Assembly (NCBI RefSeq): GCF_051106095.1
Contig: NC_135783.1
Span: forward strand, 305,041,322-305,105,321
Source of the DNA: Pogona vitticeps
Lineage: Eukaryota > Chordata > Lepidosauria > Squamata > Agamidae
Direction: 5' to 3'
Length of the DNA stretch: 64,000 nucleotides
Below the pieces are notes generated by a model. The model was not told the DNA's origin and searched no databases. It saw only the letters and a list, made by a program, of their open reading frames with translations. This document shows positions 21,701 through 33,000 of the stretch, piece by piece (position 1 is the stretch's first letter; each line of letters opens with the position of its first letter). Made by a program: the position numbers and the translations under genes.

Positions 21701-23708
21701 TTGTTGTTTAGTCATTAAGTTGTGTCCGAATCTTTGTGACCCCATGGACCAGAGCATGCCAGGCCCTCCTGTCTTCCACTGCCTCCCAGAGTTGGGTCAA
21801 ATTCATGTTGGTTGCTTCAATGATACTATCCATCCATCTCGTCCTCTGTTGTCCCATTCTCCTCTTGCCGTCACACTTTCCCAACATCAGGGGCTTTTCC
21901 AGGGAGTCTTCTCTTCTCATGAGATGGCCAAAGTATTGGAGCCTCAGCTTCAGGATCTGTCCTTCCAGTGAGCACTCAGGGTTGATTTCCTTCAAAATGG
22001 ATAGGTTTCATCTCCTTGCAGTCCAGGGGACTTTCAAGAGTCTCCTCCAGCACCACAATTCAAAAGCATCAGTTATTTGGTGGTCAGCCTTCTTTATGGT
22101 CCAGTTCTCAGTTATACATTGCTAATGGAAAAAACATAGCTTTGACTATGCTGACCTTTGTCGGCAAGGTGATGTCTCTGCTTTTTAAGATGCTGTCTAG
22201 GTTTGTCATCACTTTCCTCCCAAGAAGCAGGCTTATTTTAATTTCGTGGCTGCTGTCCCCATCTGCAATGATCATGGAGCCCAAGAAAGTAAAATCTGTC
22301 ACTGCCTCCATATTTTCCCCTTCGATTTGCCAGGAGGTGATGGGACCAGTGTCCATGATATTTTTGATGTTGAGATTCAGACCATTTTTTGCACTCTCCT
22401 TTTTTACCCTCATTAAGGGGTTCTTAATTCCTCCTCACCTTCTGCCATCAGAGTGGTATCATCTGCATATTGGAGGTTGTTGATATTTCTTCTGGCAATC
22501 TTAATTCCAGTTTGGGATTCCTCCAGCCCAGCCTTTCGCATGATGTATTCTGCATATGTTAAATAAGCAGGGAGACAATATACAGCCTTGTCATACTCCT
22601 TTCCCAATTTTGAAGCAATCAGTCGTTCCATATCCAGTTCTAACTATTGCTTCCTGTCCCACATATAGATTTCTCAGGAGGTAGATAAGGTGGTCAGGCA
22701 CTCCCATTTCTTTAAGAACTTGCCATAGTTTGCTGTGGTCCACACAGTCAAAGGCTTTTGCATAGTCAATGAAGCAGAAGTAGATGTTTTTCTGGAACTC
22801 TCTGGCTTTCTGTATAATCCAGCGCATGTTAGCAGTTTGGTCTCTGGTTCCTCTGCCTCTTTGAAATCCAGCTTGTACTTCTGGGAGTTCTTAGTTCACA
22901 TACTGCTGAAGCATGCCTTGTAGGATTTTGATCATAACCTTGCTAGTGTGTGAAATGAGTGCTATTGTACGATAATTGGAGCATTCTTTGACATTGCCCG
23001 TCTTTGGAACTGGAATGTAGACAGATCTTTTCCAGTCCTCTGGCCACTGCTGAGTTTTCCAAACTTGCTGGCGTATTGAGTGTAGTACCTCAACAGCATC
23101 ATCTTTTAAGATTTAAAATAGTTCGACTGCTATGCCATCACCTGCACTGGCCTTGTTGTTAGCCAGGCTTTCTAAGGCCCACTTGACTTCACTCTCCAGG
23201 ATGTCTGGCTCTAGGTCAGCAACCACACTATCTGGGTTGTCTGGGATATCCAAATCTTTCTGATATAATTCCTCTGTGTATTCTTGCCACCTCTTCTTGA
23301 TGTCTTCTGCTTCTGTTAGGTTCCTACCATTTTTGTCCTTTTTCATGCTCATCTTTGCACAAAATGTTCCTTTGATATCTCCAGTTTTCTTGAACATATC
23401 TCTGGTTTTTCCCTTTCTAGTATTTTCCTCTATATCTTTGCACTGTTTGTTTAAGAAGGCCCTCTTGTCTCTCCTTGCTATTCTTTAGAAGTCTGCATTC
23501 CATTTTCCGTAACTTTCCCTATCTCCCTTGCATTTTGTTTCCCTTCTCTGCTATTTGTAAGGCCTCTTTGGACAGCCACTTTGCTTTCTTGCATTTCCTT
23601 TTCTTTGGAAAATGCATCATCCATAGTTCTTCAGGCACTCTGTCCACCAAATCTAGTTCCTTAAATCTGTTCTTCACTTCCACTGTGTATTCATAACGGA
23701 TTTGGTTG
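21701..23708 (-). mobile_element. BovB (RTE) LINE, 5'-truncated, dead
   Basis: About 2.0 kb that aligns by eye, on the minus strand, with the 3' two thirds of the complete copy at 49,790-53,009, from VKNRFKELDLVDRVPEELW (right) to the 3' tail (left). Pieces recognised include [35 protein letters not shown] and FGHLMRREDSLEKPLMLGK. Stops and shifts break it into at least six frames, so it is an old copy. An AAAT-type run follows at about 23,718-23,743. Confidence 0.9.
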
Positions 23709-23744
23709 AATGAATGAGTAAATAAATAAATAAATAAATAAAGA

Positions 23745-24611
23745 TTAGACCTGACTAGCCCAGTGGTTTTTCCTACTTTCATATATTCTTCAATATTTAA
23801 TAAATATTCAAGCATTGAAATACTTCTTTCTAACTGTTTCCTTGCATCATTTCTAAATACTTTGAAGAGATGATGATTTAGTACAGTACTATAAATTGTG
23901 TTGGATTCCAGTAGGGCAGGGCAAAAAGAAACCACAGTGTTTTTGTCCCTTTGCTGCTGTGTACGTGTAATAGCTGTCTGGCAATTTGGAGTATTCTAGA
24001 GAAGCTTCAAATGTGCTGATTTTCTTCTCGCCTTTATAATATCTGGCTTCTTTTAATTATAGTACATATATACACACCCTTCTCTGAGCTGTGAGAGTCT
24101 TCCGTAGTGCAGCGCTTGCAAAGGGTTGATTGACTGATTTGTTTGGAGTATTTATGGCCTACACTGTCTCACAAGATCCAAGGGCAGAGTACAGCAAAAG
24201 CAGCTTAAAACAGCTTGGAACCAGAGATTTTTAATATTTGCATTTATTTACAAATACACCCGTTGGACATTATTTAACAGCAGTGCAAAATCCCATATCA
24301 AATCAGTAGGGAGGGTGCAAGATTCCACAAAATGCTTACATGGCCAACTTCATACCTGTGTCTTTCACTGTATGAATCTGCATTCTGTCCCTTTTTCCTT
24401 TTCCTCTGCACATACAGATATTTCGCCCCTCTCCATACTATCTAGAGGTGCTAGGGAGAGAAAAAGAGAGAAGATTCCTTGGCCCATCGGCCTCCATGCC
24501 TGGGTGGTCTATCTCTTGAGCATGGACGTCATGCAACCAGAAGGCCTAATCTTTCAGGGATTCACCTGCAGTTTCATGGCCCTCATCGAGCCTAACACTG
24601 CAGTTAATTGG
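23745..24611. other. KATNBL1 intron 1, with a LINE 3' scrap
   Basis: About 24,125-24,215 resembles a reverse-oriented LINE 3' end (GCAGAGTACAGCAAAAGCAG near its right side). The rest is not recognised. Confidence 0.4.
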
Positions 24612-24975
24612 CATTAGAGATGGGGGATATTCGTATTCATAAACAAATATGAATATCCCCATCCCAGCTGCACCTAATGCTGGTCCAGCCACCGGAACCA
24701 GCTTGTCCACTCACGCATCCCAGTGCCACCAGTGTCCCACTGTTTCTGCCAATTACAGTAGTAGCTCTTCTGTCTCTGCTCAGCTGGCCACTCCAGACAG
24801 AGGGTGGGAAGATGAATGTGGCTGCTGAGAGGCCATCCGAGCAGGGAGACAGTGGAGCTACTGCCACAATTTGTGGGAAGAGCAGGGTGCTGGGAAATGT
24901 GAGTGGATGGGCCAGTTCTGGGGGCTGGATCCGCATTTGGTGCAGCTGGGACAGATATTCATATTTGTTTGAGTA
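24612..24975. mobile_element. Fold-back element of about 360 bp
   Basis: AACAAATATGAATATCCCCA then TCCCAGCTGCACC at the left is mirrored by GGTGCAGCTGGGACAGATAT then TCATATTTGTTT at the right. Inner blocks (CCAGCCACCGGAACCAGC opposite GGCCAGTTCTGGGGGCTGG) are mirrored as well. No protein is plausible, and the family is unknown to me. Confidence 0.6.
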
Positions 24976-24992
24976 GAGCTATCACTCATAGG

Positions 24993-25075
24993 AAAGCAGT
25001 GGAAGACAGGAGGGCTTGATGTGCTCTGGTCCATGGGGTCACGAAGAATCGGACATGACTTAATGACAAACAACA
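24993..25075 (+). repeat. BovB LINE 3' fragment
   Basis: GCAGTGGAAGACAGGAGGGC through ATCGGACATGACTTAATGAC matches the BovB 3' terminus. Confidence 0.82.
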
Positions 25076-26362
25076 AGAGTTATCACACTTGTTAGGTGTG
25101 ATGTTGAAAATATAAACTGTCAGTATTATAGTAAAAACGGATACTGTTCATAATACATTAGTTAAGAAATAAGTGTTCAGTGTCATCCTGAAACAGAAAC
25201 CAGTAACATTTCAAGAGAGTCCATGGAACATATAACATGAACCATTAACAGCAAGAAATGTGGATACACAGCTGAGGTGTGCCAGTTTTTATAGTGTGTT
25301 GTGATATTATCTGATCAATGCGGATGTAATACTATCCAGTATCAGAGGTGAGGGAGCTTCCTTCAAGATTGTGGATACCCTCCTTGTCTCCTTTGTTTGT
25401 TTTTTGTTGTTTGTTTGTTTTTTCTTAGTAGACCTGGTAGAACTCTTAGACCTGGTAGAACTTGGATAGTGAACTGGAGGGTGTTTGAGGACATAGTAGA
25501 AATATTCAGACCCTGTAGATTCCATAACATGTTCATGTCAAAGGGAAGGGTAACCATGAAACTGGTTAGGCAACATGGAGGAATGAGGAGACTAGTTTTC
25601 TGGCCCCAGTGCACTCTTCGACATATCAGCCTCTGAAATTGAGAGAGAGGGAATGTTTGCGTCATTTCTGGTTCCTGGCATTCTGCTTCCATTGTTTTTA
25701 TTTTGAGGAGTTGAGGGTCCTCCATATCGCCACTTCTAGTGGCAATGACATTTTCAGACATGTAATTTTGTTTGGCCTGAGGCATATGGATGGGTGTTGG
25801 AGGCTCCCAGAGGCCATGGAAACAACCTTAGTGCCACATAGTTTGTGGGGCATAGCTCAGTCATTTTCATACAGATAATCCCTGTTATTGGCAGTACTGC
25901 AGAATAGCAAAGACTGGGCACTGAAATAAGAAAATTAATCATGGTTATTTGCTTACTTCTCAAGTTTATTTCACAGAATGAAATGGTAAAATGGATCATA
26001 CCAATATGAACTGGGGCCAGGAGTGGGTCACATTTTTGAATGCTCCTCCACTTTTTAAAAACATCCTGGAAGTAGAAATTTAGTGCAACAGGGAACTGAT
26101 TTGGCTAGAGACTTTATCCCTGATTTGCTAGTTTTGCAGGGGTTATTTGTAAGGTTATTTGTAAGGCTTTTGAGTGTGGGGTGATATTTAAACTGTAGGG
26201 TTGGGGTAGCTGTTTTTGAAGTTTTGTGGTATGCGAATTACCTTGTAATGCAACTTCACTGCCATGTTCTTTGTTCATGTTTCTTGCATTTGTTGACCTA
26301 ATAGCTGGATTGGGCAGTTGTGTTGGCAACTGTTTATGAACTATATAAGTATTTATTGGAAA

Positions 26363-26366
<4 letters not shown>
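25076..26366. other. KATNBL1 intron 1, nothing recognised
   Basis: A short tandem doubling (GACCTGGTAGAACT) occurs at about 25,430-25,461. No gene seen. Confidence 0.45.

Positions 26367-26434
<68 letters not shown>
26367..26434. repeat. Mirrored CT/GA microsatellite (perfect hairpin)
   Basis: A CT run of about 29 bases is followed by AAA and then a GA run of about 36 bases. The two arms are complementary, so the single strand can form a long hairpin. The flanks (AAGTATTTATTGGAAATAAAT at left, GTTTCCAATTAATACTT at right) continue the inverted symmetry. Confidence 0.9.
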
Positions 26435-26437
<3 letters not shown>

Positions 26438-26937
26438 TTATCTATATTTGTTTGTTTCCAATTAATACTTATTGGAAAATTCAAAGCATGTACTCTTCAG
26501 ATGTTCAAATACTTGGCTTCATGCAATTTATATTAGTTTATATTGCTAGTTTGATTTGTTAACTCTCCTTTGCCAGACCAAACAATATATCTCTTTGATT
26601 TGGCTCACCTGCATAAATACACCTATCCAACCTTTGATACCTCTGTAGAGCCCCTATACATCAGTACCTTAGCATATATATTCCAAAGTTTACGGGGCAA
26701 GCTAGGAGGTCAGCTTCTTCAGGAAAAAGACTGTAATCAAATATAAACTTGATGCTCATAAGCCATATTTGAATCTCTGCATGGACACACTAGGATGTCA
26801 AAAGCAAGTGGGAACATCTTTGTCAACCAGTCAGTCCAGATATCCTCCAAATCACCTCCTTGAATAACTGCATTATAATTGTCTAAGATTGACTGTTAAT
26901 GTTAAAATGTAAATTTTCCTTTTGTCTTGGAAACCAG
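26435..26937. other. KATNBL1 intron 1 end, nothing recognised
   Basis: AT-rich lead into the exon 2 acceptor. Confidence 0.5.
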
Positions 26938-27065
26938 GGATTTTGGAGATTATGGCATCTGAAACCCAAAATGCTAGAAAACGGAATCTGTTGTGCATTG
27001 AGGGTTGTTCTGTTGATCTCCCCAGAAAAAAAAGCTCTCATTCCATTAAGGAGAACATGAAGGAG
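26938..27065 (+). CDS. KATNBL1: KATNBL1 exon 2 (start codon)
   Basis: Acceptor ...GAAACCAG before 26,938, 14 bases of leader, ATG at 26,952, codons 1-38, donor GTAAGC at 27,066 in phase 0. A frame that opens upstream at 26,922 runs through intron sequence and is not used. Confidence 0.92.
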
Positions 27066-30000
27066 GTAAGCTTTAAAATCTTTCATCCAAACCTGCAAAT
27101 ACCAGTTCAGAACAATCTATACATCAAGGTCTACTGTCTGATCAATGTGATTGATTATATTTCCCTTTGGAGCAGAAAAAGAGATGGGCAGGTTAAGGGG
27201 GCCTGAGGCCAAATGTATGCCTCCCATGCCCTTTAAGGGCTGCATGGGGCCCAGAAATAGCTGTTTCTGACCTTTTGTTGGGTGGGAGGATGAGAAGCGC
27301 TTCTCACAGCGATCTGTTTTGGTTTGGGGTTTTTTAATGCAGGTTATAGGACGCCTTAGGGGACTCTGATAAGTGTCCTGCTGCAAGAGCCACTATTTTT
27401 TACTAAATAAATAGATACATTTTCTTCCCTGAAGGGTGGATAGGTTGCCAAAAGAAAAGGGGAAAAAGCCTCACATAGCCTGCAGGCCACACTTTACCTC
27501 CTCCTGTTGTAAGGCCTCAGTACAATTGGCCTTTTAGCGTGCTTTACAAACCCTTACTTATTTATTCATTTCCAGCTTTGATTAGATACATTGTATCTCA
27601 GGAAAGTTGAGGACATAATTGTAGCTTTTAAAAATAGTAAGTCATAATCTGGATCTATACTGTACTAACCTGTAGATCAGTGATCCCCAACCTTGGGCCT
27701 CCAGATGTTCTTGGACTTCAACTCCCAGAAATCCTGGCCTGCAGAGGTGATGATGAAGGCTTCTGGGAGTTGTAGTCTAAGAACATCTGGAGGCCCAGGG
27801 TTGGGGACCACTGCTTTAGATCATCCATTCTTGGGGGAGGGGATATTGCCCCCTGGGGAGCTCAGATTGGAAACAGTTCTCTACAGGTCACCTTTAAGGT
27901 TCCTTATGTGACTTATACCATCCTGTTTCAGCCTATATTTATTTTATATTGTGATTATGGTCATGGCTAAAAAAAAAAAATTTTTTTTGAGAACAGCCGC
28001 TTTAGATAATTAGTAGCTTTTCTGCCTTGATGTTAATGAAAGTTGGTGCTTGTGATTGAAAGGGATGGAAAAACTCTCATCTTACTTGCACAACCCAGGA
28101 AGAGATTTGTTATATCACTGGTGAGGTAAGACCTGTGTCGGTGAAAACTCGGGGCTCGAGGAGGAGGATGGAGTCTCCAGCTCTTCTGGCTTCCAGATAG
28201 CCATCCGTGGGTTTTGAGGGATATGGAGCTGAGCCTGGGTGCCTGACCAATATATTGTCCTGCATGGATGAACAAAATGGGGGGAAATGCATTCACAATA
28301 TAGTTATAGATTGCCTTCTTGCACAAACTTTATACAATTCATTGAATTAAATTGAAGAGATACAGCTGATCATGCATTGGGCATTGCATAAACTGACTTC
28401 TGCCACTGTCATCTGTCATTGGTCCAGCACAAAATTCTACAATCAATTATGTATCATTATTAATTCATTGAGGAAAATATTTTACTAGTTAAATTTTGAC
28501 TCTTTTTTTCTTATAAGTATTCATTTCCAGCATTTTAAGAGTAAATTTACTATCAGACAAAACAAAATCAGACAAAATGACGAAGAAACACTTTGCAGTT
28601 TTTAACTTGGATCCTGATTTTATAAAGGTTCAGAAAGGATGACCTGAAGGAAATTATACAACAATGTTGTTGTGTGAAAACATCCAGAAACAATGTAATG
28701 CAAAGCAATATGTTTAATGTAAAACATTTTAAAATAATTTTTTAATTAATTTGTTCTTTTTTACATCACAGCTATACTGAAACCACTTGTTTCACTACTT
28801 TTAATTGATGCTTTCTGTAGGTGCCTTTCCTCCAAACAGCCTGAAGCCCTTATATATTCCTGCAAGAAGGTCCACAGCACTCTTATTCTTTCTCTCATCC
28901 CTCTTCAATGAAACATCTCCATCTTTTTGTTATGTCTGTACAACAACAGAAAGTCATCATTGCTCTTACGAAGCAATGATTTATTCACATGGAGTCCAGA
29001 CTGTGGCCATCTTGGTAGAACAAAGTGTGCAATTCTATGTGTGTCTTTCTCAGTGAACAGATTAAACTAAACAGACTCTTGCCTTGATCCAGCGTAGTTC
29101 TTCATACTTCCAGATAAAAAATAGGTGTTCCTAGTTTAATTTTTTATAGATCCCTCACTGTCCATAGTTCCAGGACTCATGCACAGTTCTTACATTTGCT
29201 CCCCCCCAAAAATGGTGCCTGAACAATTAGACTACAATGCAAAGTTTTTTCATAACCCTGATGTCATAATCCCATGTCCTGCTATGGATGTCACAATATC
29301 TTGTCTTACAGCTAGAGGTGGTCAGAGCATTTAGTGGTTTGCTCTTTCACAGCAAAAAACATTGATGTTAACAGTTGTATACAGCAATTGAAACAAGGTG
29401 AAATTACAAAAACAACACATTAAGCAGTTGCAGGAGTTTTTTTTTTATTTTCAGTAACATTAAACCCTTTATTTTTTAGGGTAAGAAATCTGTGAAACAT
29501 TTGGCTTCTTGCACCAGCAGGTAAGAATTGATTATGCTAACTTTTTGAGGACATGATTTTGAAACAGACATGCAGTTGTCAGTCTAGGAGAGTCATCCTC
29601 TCCTAGTAAATTGTCTGTGAAGGGAGTTGAAAGAAAGCATTTCTTTGGCCAGTTTTCTAGAACCAAGTTTAGCAACTTCTTTAGTATGCTAGTAAATTAG
29701 CGAAAATAGTATTTTCCCTTCCTTTGGCATCCATCGGGGATTCAGCATGAAAAACAGTAGGTATGTCAGTGTCTTGGAGATGGTTTGATAAACATGTGAC
29801 CTGCTACACTGAATGCAGTCCATCTGATACATGTTGTGATCTGTCAGGTGTTTAACAAATACCTTTCTGTTCACTAACTGCTTCTGCCTTTTTTTTAAAA
29901 AAAAGGAAAATATATGCATTTATTTACTTACTTATTTATTTATCCCACCCAACTAGTGGGAGAGCCACTATTCTGGGTGGCAAACAAATCTAAATAGAAC

Positions 30001-33000
30001 AACGTACACAGCAGACCCAATTTTTAAAAAAATCACATAACAAGCAAGGAATATTAACTCTAAAGATAAAATAACTAATAAAAGGATGATAAGTATAAAA
30101 TAGATTAGTCACAAGTTGTGCAGATCTTTGCTAGAGTAGTATGCAGTATGCCTGGCAACTATTCATAGGGTGAGGATGATTTAAAGATCAGACTACTTCA
30201 GTCAATATCTTTTGTTCATCAGTTTCCATTTCCCTTCTACTCTGTATATAGGAGGAGAGGGTGGAGGTGCCCATGTGCATTGGTTTCTGGTACTCAGCAA
30301 ACAATGTGTCAAATATGCTTAACATTCCTACCAAAGTTCAGATAGCAGTGTTTTCATAGAAGGTGAAGTGCAGCAGTCAGTTATGTCACCACAGTTTTCC
30401 TTATGTATGTTTTATTTGAAAACACAGACACAAATTCTGTGCACAGTGTTTTACATTGATATACTATGTTAACTGTCTCCTTATTGCAGAACAACAGTTG
30501 GACAAACTGTGACCAGCCCGCATCCTCTGTTCAAAGTAGTATACTGCAGGAAAAAAGTTCACTATTATTCTCCGAAGCCTTGTTTCAGAAAGAAACAGCT
30601 CCCTAAAGTCAGGAGCCGTGACATGGCAAATAAGGAAAATGAACTGGCATGTGCAGGTAATCTGCCAGCAAAACTGCCTGCTGATGGCCGTACATTCTTA
30701 CTGAACTCCAGTGATTCTGGCCGATCTCAAACGGAGAGTCCTTCATCAAAATACAGTGGGTTTTTCTCGGAGGTAAGCTCAAGTTTCATTATTTAGTTCT
30801 TTTCTTCTAAAACAATTGAAGAAATAATTTTAAAGTTGCTGGTAAGTTTGCTACTGTAGTGGTTGTTCTTGGTTTTTCAGGCTCTTTGGCCATGTTCTGA
30901 AGGTTGTTCTTCCTGACGTTTCGCCAGTCTCTGTGGCCGGCATCTTCAGAGGACAGCAACCTGTACTCTGGTGTACTTGGCTTGGGAGTGCTACTGTAGC
31001 TTTCTCACACTGTGCTCCTGTTAACATTGTGTACCTTTCTTAGATTTAAGCTCTCTCTGGGGCAGAACATTGGATGCCTAATGCCCTGTTTAATTCAAAG
31101 AGACAGCTGCACATCTGTTTCAGATGGGATCGAGTTTCCTGTATTAGGTTAGTTAGTTTGTTTTTGTGGCTCTTCACAAAGCAAATTTCAGAGATAGCAA
31201 AATCAGATTTATATGTTGACAGATAAACCTATGAAAGCTAGCCCTTGAAGTGATCTAACCTGGCTACTAGTAGTCCTATTAAAGTTGAATCAAGGGTGCA
31301 GAGATAAACCTTGCCCACCAATGCAGTCTTAAGGAAAAGAGACAGTCATATTTATGTTGTGTGTCTGCGTGCGTGTGTGTCTGCGTGCGTGTGTGCGCTA
31401 TTGTATTTGTGCTTTATGCATTTCTTTGGAAAGAACCTTCAACTCTGCCATTAGTTGATTTGTATGCCACTTCTCTGGATTCCGAAGAGGCAGAGGAACT
31501 CAAGACCAAATTGCTAACTTGCGCTGGATTATGGAGAAAGCCAGAGAGTTCCAGAAAAACATCTACTTCTGCTTCATTGGCTATGCAAAAGCCTTTGACT
31601 GTGTGGACCACAGCAAACTATGGCAAGTTCTTAAATGGGAGTGCCTGACCACTTTATCTGTCTCCTGAGAAACCTATATGTGGGACAGAAAGCAACAGTC
31701 AGAACTGGTCATGGAACAACTGAGTGGTTCAAAATTGGGAAAGGAGTACGGCAAGGCTATATATTGTCCCCCAGCTTATTTAACTTATATGCAGAATACA
31801 TCATGCGGAAGGCTGGACTGGAAGAAACCCACGCCGGAATTAAGATTGCCGGAAGAAATATCAACAACCTCCGATATGCAGATGATACCACTCTGATGGC
31901 AGAAAGTGAGGAGGAATTAAAGAACCTTGTAATGAGAGTGAAAGAGGAGAGTGCAAAAAACGGTCTGAAGCTCAAGATCAAAAAAACTAAGATCATGGCC
32001 ACTGGTCCCATCACCTCCTGGGAAATAGAAGGGGAAGATATGGAGGCAGTGTCAAATTTTATCTTCCTGGGCTCCATGATCACTGCAGATGGAGACAGCA
32101 GCTCTGAAATTAAAAGACGCCTTCTTCTTGGGAGGAAAGCGATGACAAATCTTGACAGCATCTTGAAAAGCAGAGACCTCACCTTGCCAACAAAAGTCCG
32201 AATAGTCAAAGCTATGGTTTTTCCTGTCGTGATGTATGGAAGTGAGAGCTGGACCATAAAGAAAGCAGACCGCCAAAGAATTGATGCCTTTGAATTGTGG
32301 TGCTGGAGGAGGCTCTTGAGAATCCCCTGGACTGCAAGGAGAACAAACCTATCAGTTCTAAAGGAAATCAACCCTGAGTGCTCACTGGAAGGACAGATCC
32401 TGAAGCTGAGGCTCCAGTTCTTTGGCCATCTCATGAGAAGAAAAGAGTCCTTGGAAAAAACCCTGATGTTAGGAAGGTGTGACGGCAAGAGGAGAAGGAG
32501 ACGACCGAGGATGAGATGGCTGGACAGTGTCTGCGAAGCAACCAACATGAACCTGACACAACTCCGGGAGGCAGTAGAAGACAGGAGGGCCTGGCGTGCT
32601 CTGGTCCATGGGGTCACGAAGAGTCGGACACGACTAAACGACTAAACACACACACACACAAACACATGCCACTTCTCCATACATCTGCCCAAAGCAGCTT
32701 ACAACATATTAAACAAATAGCAACATCAGTGAATGTAACAATTCAATAACAGCACATAAATAACTAATTATAAAAAAATCAGTACTTAATTAGTGCTGGA
32801 GCTGGAAATCAACACCGACCATCAGTATAACTATACCTAATGGGAATAACACAGATAAAACAATTAAAACTGAACCTATCCCAGAAGTTCAAAACTAAAG
32901 ACAGAAATAATGTCCAGGACAATATTGATATTGATCAATGGTTGCAAATATGGGAAAATAACATAAAGCTCACAAAACCTCTCCTATCTTAATTAATACA

